From Alitabrizicola rongguiensis (GTDB lineage: Bacteria; Pseudomonadota; Alphaproteobacteria; Rhodobacterales; Rhodobacteraceae), in contig NZ_JAKENF010000001.1 in NCBI RefSeq assembly GCF_021491355.1, positions 496,001-560,000 on the forward strand: 64,000 nucleotides of DNA, given 5' to 3'. The stretch's first letter is position 1, and the number at the start of each line of letters is the position of its first letter. Under the pieces are notes generated by a model, which was given only the letters and a program-made list of their open reading frames with translations, was not told the origin of the DNA and made no database searches. A program made the position numbers and the translations under genes. This document shows, piece by piece, positions 17,673 to 27,275 of this stretch.

Positions 17673-17735
17673 GGCCGTTGCCGAGGATCGCAACCGCGCG
17701 TAGAACCGTTGCGACCCCTGCGAAAGGCCCTCCCC

Positions 17736-19256
17736 ATGCCCGCACCGAAACCCGTTGTCCTGTGCATCCTCGATGGCTGGGGGCTCCGAGAAGACAAGAC
17801 GGCGAACGCTCCCGCCCTTGCGGACGTGCCGAATTTCAACCGCCTCTGGGCGACCTGTCCTCACGCGACGCTGGTCACCCACGGCCCGGATGTCGGTCTG
17901 CCCTCGGGCCAGATGGGAAACTCGGAGGTCGGCCACACCAATATTGGCGCAGGCCGGATCGTGGCGATGGACCTTGGAGCGATTGACCTTGCGATCGAGC
18001 AGGGCACCTTCTTCCGCAACCCTGCGCTCCTGGATTTTATCGCCCGGCTCAAGGCAAGTGGCGGTACGGCACATGTGCTGGGTGTTGTCTCGGATGGCGG
18101 GGTGCACGGCCATATCCTGCACCTCCTCGCGGCACTTCGGGCGCTGACAGGCGCGGGCATTCCTGTTGTCGTCCATGCGATCGCCGACGGACGCGATGTG
18201 CCGCCCTCTTCCGCTGCGGGCTACATGGCACAGCTGATTGACGGCCTGCCGGATGGCGCCCGGATCGGCACGGTCACGGGTCGCTACTGGGCGATGGACC
18301 GCGACAACCGGTGGGAGCGGGTCGAGCGCGCCTATGATGCCGTTGTCCGCGCCAAGGGCGAGACGGCGCCTGATGCCCCGACCGCCATCGCCCAGTCATA
18401 TGCCAAGGACGTGACGGACGAATTCATCGCCCCTACCGTGCTGTCGGGCTATTCGGGCGCCAGGGATGGGGATGGCATATTCTGTCTGAACTTTCGCGCC
18501 GACCGCGCGAGGGAAATCCTCGCCTCCCTCGGCGGGCCGGGCTTCAGCGGCTTCGATGTGGCGGGGCGGCCAAACTGGGCGGTCATGCTCGGGATGGTAG
18601 ACTACTCGATCGAACACAACGCCTATATGACCACCGCATATCCAAAGCAGGACATCCGAAACACCATCGGCGAATGGGTCGCATCGCATGGCAAGACCCA
18701 GTTCCGGTTGGCCGAGACCGAGAAATACCCGCATGTCACCTTCTTCCTGAATGGGGGAAAAGAAGCGCCTTGGATCGGCGAGGACCGTTTCATGCCGAAA
18801 TCGCCGAAGGTCGCGACCTATGACCTGCAGCCCGAGATGTCTGCGCCGGAAGTGGCCGACCATTTCGTCGCCGCAATCGAGAAGGGCTATGACCTGATCG
18901 TGGTCAACTTCGCCAACCCGGACATGGTTGGCCATACAGGCAGCCTGCCTGCCGCGATCAAGGCCTGCGAAGCCGTCGATCACGGTCTTGGCCGGGCGCT
19001 GAAGGCGCTGGAAAAGGCCGGGGGGGCGATGATCGTAACGGCCGACCACGGCAACTGCGAGACGATGGTCGATCCGGTAACGGGCCAACCTCACACCTCC
19101 CATACCACCAATCCGGTCCCGGTGATCCTGGTCGGCGGTCCGCCCGGCGTTTCGCTGCGCAAGGGCCGGCTGGCGGATCTTGCCCCGACACTCCTCGAGC
19201 TTATGGGCCTGCCCAAGCCAACCGAGATGACCGGCGAGAGCCTCATCACCAGATGA
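17736..19256 (+). CDS. gpmI: 2,3-bisphosphoglycerate-independent phosphoglycerate mutase
   Basis: The 506-residue protein interconverts 3- and 2-phosphoglycerate in glycolysis and gluconeogenesis. It has the alkaline-phosphatase-like metal site (ILDGWG with Asp13, and TADHGNCETM near 430) and the phosphoserine nucleophile Ser63 in SGQMGNSEVGHTNIGAGR. The substrate domain includes AIADGRDVPP near 150. ATG 17736 gives the normal N-terminus. A TTG nine codons upstream is the alternative. The upstream ribosome binding site is poor. The next gene overlaps its stop by an ATGA junction. Confidence 0.96.
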   Translation: MPAPKPVVLCILDGWGLREDKTANAPALADVPNFNRLWATCPHATLVTHGPDVGLPSGQMGNSEVGHTNIGAGRIVAMDLGAIDLAIEQGTFFRNPALLDFIARLKASGGTAHVLGVVSDGGVHGHILHLLAALRALTGAGIPVVVHAIADGRDVPPSSAAGYMAQLIDGLPDGARIGTVTGRYWAMDRDNRWERVERAYDAVVRAKGETAPDAPTAIAQSYAKDVTDEFIAPTVLSGYSGARDGDGIFCLNFRADRAREILASLGGPGFSGFDVAGRPNWAVMLGMVDYSIEHNAYMTTAYPKQDIRNTIGEWVASHGKTQFRLAETEKYPHVTFFLNGGKEAPWIGEDRFMPKSPKVATYDLQPEMSAPEVADHFVAAIEKGYDLIVVNFANPDMVGHTGSLPAAIKACEAVDHGLGRALKALEKAGGAMIVTADHGNCETMVDPVTGQPHTSHTTNPVPVILVGGPPGVSLRKGRLADLAPTLLELMGLPKPTEMTGESLITR

Positions 19257-20371
19257 TCCGCATCGCCGCCTTTGCCTTAGCGCTTCTACTGCCCGGCCTC
19301 GCGGCGGCGCATACGGATGCCGCCGCACAGGCGAAACAGGCGGCAGCGGACCTCCAGGCGGCGATCGGCGCAATGGACAACGCGACTGGCGGCAAGGATC
19401 GGGTCGCGGCGCTCTCGCGCACGATCCGTGCCTACGAGGAAGGGCTTGATGCCCTGCGCGAAGGGCTGCGCCAGGTGACGATCCGCACCTCGGCGCTCGA
19501 GATGCAGTTCGAGGCAAAGCGCGACAGCGTTGCGCAGCTTGTTGGGGTTCTCGCCAGCATGCCCACCGATCCGGGACCGCTGCTTTTGCTTCATCCGGAC
19601 GGCCCCCTTGGCATGGCCCGGTCGGGAATGATGCTGACCGAGGTTACACCCGCACTTCAGGCCGAAGCCGACCGGTTGCGCGCTGAGCTTCAGGAACTGC
19701 GCGACCTTCAGGCGGTTCAGGCATCGGCGGCAGAGACCTTGTCCGACGGTCTGCGCGCGGCGCAGGAGGCACGGACTGCGTTGAGCCAGGCGATCTCGAA
19801 CCGGACCGACCTGCCCAAGCGGTTCATCGATGACCCCGAGGCCCTGCGTCTGCTGCTGGAGAACGCGGATACGCTCGATGCCTTAGCGGCGGGGATGGCT
19901 CTGGATGACCCTGACGCTGGAGTGGCCTTCGACACGATGAGGGGCGCCCTGCCCTTGCCTGTGACCGGCACGATCGTCCGCCGCCCTGGCGAAGCCGACG
20001 CACGCGGCGTCCGCCGCCCAGGCCTCTTGATCGCGACTCGCCCCCGCGCGCTGGTCACAGCCCCCTGGCCCGCTACAATCCGCTATCGTGGCCCGCTCCT
20101 CGACTACGGGAATGTGATGATACTTGAACCCGGCAACGGCTATCTGCTGATACTCGCAGGGCTGGAGACGGTCTATGGTGACGTCGGCGATGTCGTCCCC
20201 GAGGGCGAAGCCCTCGGCCTGATGGGCGGCCCGGAGGCGACGGCGGGGGAGTTTCTGGTTTCGAATGCAGAAGGCGGTGGCGCCGGCGGATCAGAGACGC
20301 TTTACTTGGAACTGAGAAAAGGCGCGGATCCGGTCGACCCGACCGAGTGGTTCGCAGGAACAACGGAATAG
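19253..20371 (+). CDS. EnvC-like murein hydrolase activator with degenerate LytM (M23) domain
   Basis: A signal peptide (ALALLLPGLAAAH) is followed by two long coiled-coil stretches, about residues 20-120 and 135-205, and a C-terminal LytM-like domain, about 240-372. The usual zinc ligands are missing: the segment equivalent to the HxH motif reads ILAGLETVYGD, and the final motif is LYLELRKG rather than HFEIR. That is the EnvC arrangement, where the domain activates a periplasmic amidase instead of cutting peptidoglycan itself. Total length is 372 residues. The ATGA overlap with gpmI and the nearby ctpA suggest joint expression. Confidence 0.88.
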   Translation: MIRIAAFALALLLPGLAAAHTDAAAQAKQAAADLQAAIGAMDNATGGKDRVAALSRTIRAYEEGLDALREGLRQVTIRTSALEMQFEAKRDSVAQLVGVLASMPTDPGPLLLLHPDGPLGMARSGMMLTEVTPALQAEADRLRAELQELRDLQAVQASAAETLSDGLRAAQEARTALSQAISNRTDLPKRFIDDPEALRLLLENADTLDALAAGMALDDPDAGVAFDTMRGALPLPVTGTIVRRPGEADARGVRRPGLLIATRPRALVTAPWPATIRYRGPLLDYGNVMILEPGNGYLLILAGLETVYGDVGDVVPEGEALGLMGGPEATAGEFLVSNAEGGGAGGSETLYLELRKGADPVDPTEWFAGTTE

Positions 20372-20390
20372 ACGGATAGGACGAGACCCG

Positions 20391-21758
20391 ATGAGGAAAT
20401 TCGTAATGGCCGCCCTTGGCGGTACGGTGGCCGGCATTGTTGTGACGACCCAGTTGGCCGGACCGCTGATCGCGCAGGAAACCGACAAGTCGGCCTCGGT
20501 CTATGAACAGCTCGACCTGTTTGGCGACATCTTCGAACGGATTCGTGCCCAGTACGTCGAACAACCGGATTCGCAGAAACTTATCGAAGCGGCCATCAAT
20601 GGCATGCTCACCTCGCTAGACCCGCATTCAAGCTATATGCCGCCCGACCAGTTCAGCGACATGCAGGTTCAGACGCATGGCGAATTCGGCGGCCTCGGCA
20701 TCGAGGTGACCGAGGAGAACGGTTTCATCAAGGTCGTCTCGCCGATGGATGGGACTCCGGCCGCCGAGGCTGGCATCCAGTCGGGCGATTTCATCACGAA
20801 GGTCGATGGCGAAAGCCTGTCGGGCATTCTGCTGGATGAAGCCGTTGACAAGATGCGCGGTCCGGTCGGCTCGCAGATCACCCTGACCATCGTGCGCGAA
20901 GGTGTCGCCGATCCGTTCGATGTGACCTTGACCCGCGACACCATCAAACTGACCGCCGTGAAGGCGCGCGTCGTCGGTGACGCAGTCGTGCTGCGCGTGA
21001 CCACCTTCAACGACCAGACCTACCCCAACCTCGAAGAGGGCTTGAAGAAGTCGATCGAGGAACTCGGCGGAATCGACAAGGTCAGCGGCGTCGTGCTTGA
21101 TCTTCGCAACAATCCGGGGGGCCTGCTGACGCAGGCCATCAAGGTTTCGGATGCCTTCCTTGACCAGGGCGAAATCGTCTCGACCCGCGGCCGCAACCCA
21201 CAGGATGCCGAACGCTTCAACGCGACACCCGGCGATCTGATCGAGGGCAAGCCGATCGTGGTTCTCATCAACGGCGGCTCGGCCTCGGCTTCGGAAATCG
21301 TGGCAGGTGCGCTCAAGGACCAGCACCGTGCCGTCGTCGTCGGGACCAAGAGCTTCGGCAAGGGTTCGGTACAGACACTCGTGCCGCTGCGGGGCGAAGG
21401 CGCGATGCGCCTGACCACCGCGCGCTATTACACGCCCTCGGGCCGCTCGATCCAGGCGCTTGGCGTGTCGCCCGACATCGTCGTGAAGCAGCCGCTCAAG
21501 CCGGCAGACGCTGATGCGGCAGCCAAGCCCGAGGAAGAACAGGACATCCGGTCGGAAGCCGATCTGCGCGGCGTCCTGTCGAACGACTCGATGACCGAGG
21601 AAGAGAAGAAGACCTACCAGGAAGAGCAGAAGCGCGCCGAAGAGGCCGCAAAGCTGCGCGACGAGGACTACCAGCTCGCCTATGCGGTCGACATCCTGAA
21701 GGGACTTGAGGTTATCGTGCCGGCGCCGGCGGCCACCACCGAAGCTGCAAAACAGTAA
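20391..21758 (+). CDS. ctpA: Carboxy-terminal processing protease (S41 family)
   Basis: The 455-residue protein starts with a signal or anchor segment (AALGGTVAGIVVTTQLAG) and has an N-terminal helical part, a PDZ domain at about 95-175 with GGLGIEV, and the S41 catalytic core. Within the core, INGGSASASEI provides Ser299 and TKSFGKGSVQ provides Lys324 as the Ser/Lys dyad. The C-terminal 80 residues are charged and helical. CtpA-type proteases act in the periplasm and, in other bacteria, degrade peptidoglycan hydrolases and lipoproteins, which fits its place after the EnvC-like gene. A terminator follows directly. Confidence 0.95.
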   Translation: MRKFVMAALGGTVAGIVVTTQLAGPLIAQETDKSASVYEQLDLFGDIFERIRAQYVEQPDSQKLIEAAINGMLTSLDPHSSYMPPDQFSDMQVQTHGEFGGLGIEVTEENGFIKVVSPMDGTPAAEAGIQSGDFITKVDGESLSGILLDEAVDKMRGPVGSQITLTIVREGVADPFDVTLTRDTIKLTAVKARVVGDAVVLRVTTFNDQTYPNLEEGLKKSIEELGGIDKVSGVVLDLRNNPGGLLTQAIKVSDAFLDQGEIVSTRGRNPQDAERFNATPGDLIEGKPIVVLINGGSASASEIVAGALKDQHRAVVVGTKSFGKGSVQTLVPLRGEGAMRLTTARYYTPSGRSIQALGVSPDIVVKQPLKPADADAAAKPEEEQDIRSEADLRGVLSNDSMTEEEKKTYQEEQKRAEEAAKLRDEDYQLAYAVDILKGLEVIVPAPAATTEAAKQ

Positions 21759-21764
21759 TAATCT

Positions 21765-21790
21765 GGGGGCGGATCGGACCGCCCCCTTTT
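21765..21790 (+). terminator. Rho-independent terminator of ctpA
   Basis: GGGGGCGG and CCGCCCCC form a perfect 8-bp stem with a 6-base loop, followed by TTTT. It lies only 6 bases after the ctpA stop and 18 before the rppH start, so it probably separates the two units only partly. Confidence 0.85.
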
Positions 21791-21807
21791 CCATCTCCGG
21801 CTGACGA

Positions 21808-22287
21808 ATGATCGATCCCGCCACCCTTCCTTACCGGCCCTGCGTCGGCGTCGTTCTGGTGAACCAGGCGGGTCTGGTCTTTGCCGGCCAGCGGCTCGAC
21901 AGCCCCTCGGCCGCCTGGCAGATGCCGCAGGGCGGGATCGACGCGGATGAAAAGCCCCGCAAGGCCGCACTCCGTGAGCTTTGGGAAGAAACCGGGGTTA
22001 CCGAAGACCTGGTGGAATTCGTGGCCAAGACCCATCACTGGGTGACCTATGACCTGCCGCCGGAATTGTTGGGCAAGGTCTGGGGCGGCAAGTATCGCGG
22101 CCAGCGGCAAAAGTGGTTCCTGTTCCGCTATGTAGGCACGGACGACCAGATCCGCATTGCGACAGACCATCCCGAGTTTTCGGCTTGGCGGTGGATCGAC
22201 GTGGACGAGCTGGTCGAGGGAATCGTACCTTTCAAGCGCTCGGTCTACGAAGAGGTGGTGAAGGCCTTCCGCGCCTATCTCGCCTGA
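21808..22287 (+). CDS. rppH: RNA pyrophosphohydrolase RppH
   Basis: This 159-residue Nudix protein has the complete Nudix box [20 protein letters not shown] at residues 42-61, followed by TGV. The N-terminal [11 protein letters not shown] and the central QKWFLFRY segment are typical of RppH/IalA rather than other Nudix enzymes. It removes pyrophosphate from the 5' triphosphate end of mRNA and so opens transcripts to RNase E. The start ATG 21808 lies just after the ctpA terminator. In related genomes it is the last member of the same block. Confidence 0.95.
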   Translation: MIDPATLPYRPCVGVVLVNQAGLVFAGQRLDSPSAAWQMPQGGIDADEKPRKAALRELWEETGVTEDLVEFVAKTHHWVTYDLPPELLGKVWGGKYRGQRQKWFLFRYVGTDDQIRIATDHPEFSAWRWIDVDELVEGIVPFKRSVYEEVVKAFRAYLA

Positions 22288-22318
22288 TCCAGCCCAAATG
22301 CCGATCTCGGAAATGAAA

Positions 22319-22348
22319 GATGGCTCCTGCGGGACCGCAGGAGCCATC
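22319..22348. terminator. Strong terminator hairpin after rppH
   Basis: GATGGCTCCTGCG (22319-22331) and CGCAGGAGCCATC (22336-22348) form a perfect 13-bp stem with a 4-base loop. CGTTTC follows on the plus strand and TTTCATTTCC on the minus strand, so it could stop transcription from either side. Confidence 0.8.
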
Positions 22349-22548
22349 CGTTTCAGCGAGTCACCCGGCGACGCGGTCTGGGTGGGGGCTAAACATTCCG
22401 CGCCGCCGGGCTTCGTCTCACTCGCTACATGATCTTTATCACCCCGCTTTGCGGCGGCCGTTCGAAGCTGCAGGGGATTTTCAGGGGTCATTCCAAGGCG
22501 CAAATCAGGCGGCTTGATTTGAATTATGGCGGACGTCATCATCGTGTC

Positions 22549-22896
22549 ATGACGGTCCAGCCACCGACCCCCTTTCCGCTCGCGGCCAGACTGGCTGACG
22601 ATGTGAGTTTCGACCGAAAGGAACTCGGCACCATCCTGTCGCTATACGGGCAGATGGTCGCTGCAGGTGAATGGCGGGACTATGGGATCTCCTGCCTGCG
22701 AGAGGTCGCTGTCTTCTCGGTCTTCCGCCGGACCGCCGAGTATCCGCTTTACCGCATCGAGAAGCGCCCCCGCCTGCGCAACCGGCAGGGGCTTTACGCG
22801 GTCATCGGAATGGACGGGCAGGTGCTGCGCCGGGGCCATGACCTGGCGCAGGTGCTCCGGGTCCTCGAGCGCAAGCTGATCCGCCCGATCGACTGA
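22549..22896 (+). CDS. DUF2794 family protein
   Basis: The 115-residue protein matches the alphaproteobacterial DUF2794 family: FDRKELGTILSLYGQMVAAGEWRDYGI near residue 20, then FRRTAEYPLYRIEKRPRL and a basic C-terminal helix. The function is unknown. The sequence is soluble and basic, with many arginines. The likely start is ATG 22549. The 260 bases upstream, after the rppH terminator, are somewhat AT-richer and may hold its promoter, but no clear elements stand out. It is convergent with the NlpC/P60 gene, ending two bases before it. Confidence 0.85.
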   Translation: MTVQPPTPFPLAARLADDVSFDRKELGTILSLYGQMVAAGEWRDYGISCLREVAVFSVFRRTAEYPLYRIEKRPRLRNRQGLYAVIGMDGQVLRRGHDLAQVLRVLERKLIRPID

Positions 22897-22898
22897 AC

Positions 22899-23714
22899 TC
22901 AGGGCCGGCGGCGGGCGATGACTGGTTTGCCGGTCCCGGCGATCCGGTCAATGGCGGCATGTATCGGTTCTTCGATCACCGACATGACATGACCTGTTGC
23001 ATGAATGATGGTGTCGGGAGATGCGACCATCGCCACATGCCCGCGCCAGAACAGGAGGTCGCCCGCAGCCAGCGTTTCGCCATCACCGATCGGCTGGCCG
23101 GTGCTTTCCTGCAGGTCGCTGTCACCGGGACAAGCCTTGCCGCAGGCAAGCAGCGCTCCCTGCACCAAGCCCGAGCAATCGATCCCGGCCCGGCTGTTGC
23201 CGCCCCACAGATAGGGCGTGCCAAGGAAAAGCTTCGCGACTCCGACTGGGTCGGCCATAGGCTGATCCACCGGCCTCAGATGAAGCCGGGGAATGAACCC
23301 CTCGGGCGTCTGGGCGAAGGCGCCGCTCTCACCGATCACAGTGACCCGGGCGCCAAAGGGCAGCGCAAATCGCTCGCGCGCCTGCACCCTCGGCTCGGGA
23401 TAGAGATGGCTGGAAGGGGCGCTGACCGCATGGCTGGCCGCTCGCGACGCGGCAAGGGCATCCTCCGGCAGCCATCCGCAGTAGCCGTCCTTGGCCATCT
23501 GCACGAAGGCCCAGCCTTCCCGCCGCTCGACCACCGTCAGCGCATCGCCGAACAGAACCTGTCGTTCGCGGTTTCCCGCCATGGTGGCGCATAGGTCGAC
23601 CAGCGCGGCAGCCACGCGCGCGGCCTCGCCAGCCACGAAGATGCGATCCGACACCACCCCGCGCAGGCTCTCGAGGGCAACGCGATCGGTTGCTGGCGTC
23701 AGCCGCGTGTCCAT
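22899..23714 (-). CDS. C40 family (NlpC/P60) peptidase with SH3-like domain
   Basis: The 271-residue protein has a bacterial SH3-like region (about 25-150, with GDALTVVERREGWAFVQMA) and an NlpC/P60 domain (about 155-271). The catalytic cysteine is in AGIDCSGLVQ near 178 and the histidine is in GHVAMVAS near 226. Such enzymes cut D-Glu-meso-diaminopimelate bonds in peptidoglycan peptides. There is no signal peptide, so it may act on recycled cytosolic muropeptides. Its ATG at 23714 overlaps the stop of the M17 aminopeptidase gene, and the two probably process the same peptides in sequence. Confidence 0.9.
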   Translation of the reverse strand: MDTRLTPATDRVALESLRGVVSDRIFVAGEAARVAAALVDLCATMAGNRERQVLFGDALTVVERREGWAFVQMAKDGYCGWLPEDALAASRAASHAVSAPSSHLYPEPRVQARERFALPFGARVTVIGESGAFAQTPEGFIPRLHLRPVDQPMADPVGVAKLFLGTPYLWGGNSRAGIDCSGLVQGALLACGKACPGDSDLQESTGQPIGDGETLAAGDLLFWRGHVAMVASPDTIIHATGHVMSVIEEPIHAAIDRIAGTGKPVIARRRP

Positions 23715-25096
23715 CACAGCCCCAGTGCCTCGGGCAGCGCGTGAAGCACCGCCCGCGCCCCCTGACCAACGCCGCCCTTGGGGCGACCCGGCGCATCGGC
23801 CGGCTGATGCGCGTAGAGGTCGAAATGCAGATACCGCGGCGTCTCGACGAAGCGGCGCAGGAAGAGTGCCGCAGTAACGGACCCGGCAAAGCTACCGGGC
23901 GGACAATTGTCGAGATCGGCGATTCCCGGTTCAATCAGCGGTTCGTAAGGCGTCCAGAAGGGTAGGCGCCAGACCGGATCGCGCACAGCGCTTCCTGCCC
24001 GCTGAAGACTCGCCGCCAGCGCCTCGTCATCGGTATAGAAGGGCGCGAGATCAGGCCCGACCGCAACACGCGCCGATCCGGTCAGCGTCGCCATCGAGAT
24101 GAGAAGGTCGGTGTCTTCCTCGGAGGCAAGCGCCAAAGCATCCGCCAGGATCAGCCGGCCCTCGGCATCGGTGTCATTGACTTCTACTGTCAGGCCTTTG
24201 CGCGAGGTCAGGATATCGCGCGGACGCAGCGCGCGACCCGAAATCGCGTTCTCGACCGCCGGAACAATCACCCGAAGCCGGACAGGCAGGCCTATAGTCA
24301 TGATCATCTGGGCAAGACCCAGGACGGTCGCCGCACCGCCCATGTCCTTTTTCATCAGATGCATTCCCGAGGTCGGCTTGATGTTAAGCCCCCCCGTGTC
24401 GAAGCACACACCTTTGCCGACCAGCGTCAGACGTGGCCCTTCCGCGCCCCATCGCATGTCGAGCAGCCGCGGCGCCCGATCGGACGCGCGACCGACCGCA
24501 TGGATCATCGGGAAACTCGCCCTGAGAAGATCCTCACCCACGATGGCGTGAACTTCTGCCCCATGCCGATCAGCAAGAGAACGGAACGCCGCCTCAAGCT
24601 CCTGCGGCCCCATATCGGCGGCGGGCGTATTCACCAGATCACGCGTCAGGAACTCGCCGGCCGCGATCATTTCAAGCCGGGCTGCGTCTGCCCCCTCGGG
24701 CGCCTTGAGCAGGGCACGGTTCGCAGGGACGGGATGGTAGCGATCGAACCGGTACTGGGCGAACAGGGCCGCGAGCGCGGCCTCGTCCCGTTCCTCCGCA
24801 TCCAGATTGGCCACCAGGTGCCAGGCCCCTTCCGGCAGCGCGGCAAAGGCCCGCGCCAGATGGAACCGCCCGCGGGCGCGGGCCAATGCCGAGCCGTAAC
24901 CGAAGACCGCGCCGACGACCGAGCCGTCCGCTCCCGGAAGGAGCTGCACCTCGCCAAGCGCCGCGCTGAAGCCAGTTTCCTTCAGCCAGACAGCAACCTC
25001 GGGCGCCTGACCGGCCAGCCAGTCAGGCAGGCTGTCCTGCGGAACGACGTGAAGCGGGCGCGAGGGCTCATGGGCGGCAGCGAAGCGAGGAGGCAT
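23714..25096 (-). CDS. M17 family leucyl aminopeptidase-like protein
   Basis: This 460-residue protein is a cytosolic leucyl aminopeptidase relative. The metal and substrate residues lie in LVGKGVCFDTGGLNIKP near 210, KKDMGGAATVLG near 230 and NDTDAEGRLILADAL near 290, the M17 signature. Members of this subgroup next to NlpC/P60 enzymes may trim peptidoglycan-derived peptides. I start it at ATG 25096 because upstream in-frame sequence is low-complexity proline/arginine-rich and runs into the previous gene. It overlaps the NlpC/P60 start by one base. Confidence 0.92.
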   Translation of the reverse strand: MPPRFAAAHEPSRPLHVVPQDSLPDWLAGQAPEVAVWLKETGFSAALGEVQLLPGADGSVVGAVFGYGSALARARGRFHLARAFAALPEGAWHLVANLDAEERDEAALAALFAQYRFDRYHPVPANRALLKAPEGADAARLEMIAAGEFLTRDLVNTPAADMGPQELEAAFRSLADRHGAEVHAIVGEDLLRASFPMIHAVGRASDRAPRLLDMRWGAEGPRLTLVGKGVCFDTGGLNIKPTSGMHLMKKDMGGAATVLGLAQMIMTIGLPVRLRVIVPAVENAISGRALRPRDILTSRKGLTVEVNDTDAEGRLILADALALASEEDTDLLISMATLTGSARVAVGPDLAPFYTDDEALAASLQRAGSAVRDPVWRLPFWTPYEPLIEPGIADLDNCPPGSFAGSVTAALFLRRFVETPRYLHFDLYAHQPADAPGRPKGGVGQGARAVLHALPEALGL

Positions 25097-25160
25097 TACA
25101 GGGCTCGAACTGGGGCAGGTCAGCGCCAGCCTAGCGCCTCGCCCACCAGCCGCAAGGGCG

Positions 25161-25544
25161 CTACAGCGTCTGGCCGCGCATATCCTTGTCGGTCGCCAGG
25201 GAACGTTCCGCCACACGCAGAAGCCGGGTCCAGACAGCGGCAAAGGCCGTAGGGTCGCCGGCAGAGGCACAGGACCGCAGGTCGGTGCAGGTGGCGCCAA
25301 GACTCATCATTCCCAGATGCTCGGACATTCGCTGCAACCGGCGCAATTGGCGGTCCATGTCGGAGAAGTCATGATGGCGGACCAGTTCGGCCAGTGTGGC
25401 AAGGGTCAACGCCACTTCGCCCAAGGCGCGGCTCACCACCTGCTCGGCCCCGTTCGGGCCGAGGTTCCGGTAGATCGCCGCAATCGGCGCGGCGTCCAGA
25501 CGCACGCGCTCAACCGGTCGCAGGACCGTGACATTGCCCGACAT
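25161..25544 (-). CDS. Conserved hypothetical protein, HPt-like but lacking the phospho-histidine
   Basis: I do not know a named family for this 127-residue helical protein. Its residues 34-118 resemble a histidine phosphotransfer (HPt) four-helix bundle: a helix with TLATLAELVRHHD, then RRLQRMSEHLGMMSLGATC, then DLRSCASAGD and a final helix. Where HPt proteins carry H-x-L-K-G, this one has Arg68-Arg-Leu-Gln-Arg, so the phospho-accepting histidine is absent. It might be a structural or pseudo-HPt regulator. ATG 25544 follows GAAGGGTGA. It lies 64 bases before the aminopeptidase gene on the same strand. Confidence 0.7.
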   Translation of the reverse strand: MSGNVTVLRPVERVRLDAAPIAAIYRNLGPNGAEQVVSRALGEVALTLATLAELVRHHDFSDMDRQLRRLQRMSEHLGMMSLGATCTDLRSCASAGDPTAFAAVWTRLLRVAERSLATDKDMRGQTL

Positions 25545-25648
25545 TTCAGTATCACCCTTCTCTGCGCCCCCACGCATACCCGGGATCATCCTGGGTGCCC
25601 CCGCCTGAAGAAAAGGTTGCCGGCCGAGACAGAAACCGCTCGAAATTT

Positions 25649-25660
25649 CTGCAATTGCAG
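25649..25660. promoter_or_regulatory. Palindrome in the carbonic anhydrase promoter region
   Basis: CTGCAATTGCAG is a perfect 12-base palindrome 35 bases before the carbonic anhydrase start. It could be a regulator site, but palindromes of this length are expected several times in 64 kb by chance. Confidence 0.2.
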
Positions 25661-25695
25661 CCTACCAAGGCCAACAGACCGGAAGGATGCACGCC

Positions 25696-26346
25696 ATGGA
25701 CATTGCCAAACCGCTGCCCACCTATCTGATCCAGCGCTTCCACGGTTGGCGCGCAACCACCTATCAGGAAAACAAGGCATGGTATCGTCGGCTGGCGGAA
25801 GCGGGTCAGATGCCGCGGGCGATGGTTATCTCCTGCTGTGACAGCCGGGTCCATGTCACGTCGATCTTCGGCGCCGACGAAGGCGAGTTCTTCATCCATC
25901 GCAACGTCGCGAACCTTGTTCCGCTCTTCAATCCCGACGGTCAGAACCACGGCACCTCAGCTGCCGTGGAATACGCTGTTACGGCGCTCAAGGTCGCTCA
26001 TCTGGTCGTGCTGGGCCATTCCAACTGTGGCGGCGTCAAGGGATGCCATGACATGTGCGCAGGCCTTGCGCCGCAGCTGGAAGAGAAATCAAGCTTTGTC
26101 GGGCGCTGGATGGATATCCTGCGACCCGGCTACCTGCGGACCGAAGGGATCGAGCCGGTCGCCAGCCGGATCACCGCACTTGAAAAGCAGGCGGTGCTCA
26201 TCAGCCTTGAGAACCTCATGACCTTCCCCTTCGTCCGCGAGGCGGTCGAGGATGAACGCCTGACACTGCACGGCCTTTGGACCAACACCGGCGAAGGCGG
26301 CCTCGAACAGTACGATCCAGCGCTTGGCGGGTTCGTCTCCGTCTGA
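25696..26346 (+). CDS. Beta-class carbonic anhydrase
   Basis: The 216-residue protein has the beta-carbonic anhydrase zinc site: Cys and Asp in SCCDSRV near residue 47, and His and Cys in GHSNCGGVKG near 106. It interconverts CO2 and bicarbonate, supplying carboxylases such as acetyl-CoA carboxylase. I chose ATG 25696 because GGAAGG (25681-25686) is 9 bases away, while ATG 25687 directly abuts it. It is divergent from the HPt-like gene and convergent with bluB, so it is a single-gene unit. Confidence 0.95.
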   Translation: MDIAKPLPTYLIQRFHGWRATTYQENKAWYRRLAEAGQMPRAMVISCCDSRVHVTSIFGADEGEFFIHRNVANLVPLFNPDGQNHGTSAAVEYAVTALKVAHLVVLGHSNCGGVKGCHDMCAGLAPQLEEKSSFVGRWMDILRPGYLRTEGIEPVASRITALEKQAVLISLENLMTFPFVREAVEDERLTLHGLWTNTGEGGLEQYDPALGGFVSV

Positions 26347-26354
26347 ACCGCGAC

Positions 26355-27275
<921 letters not shown>

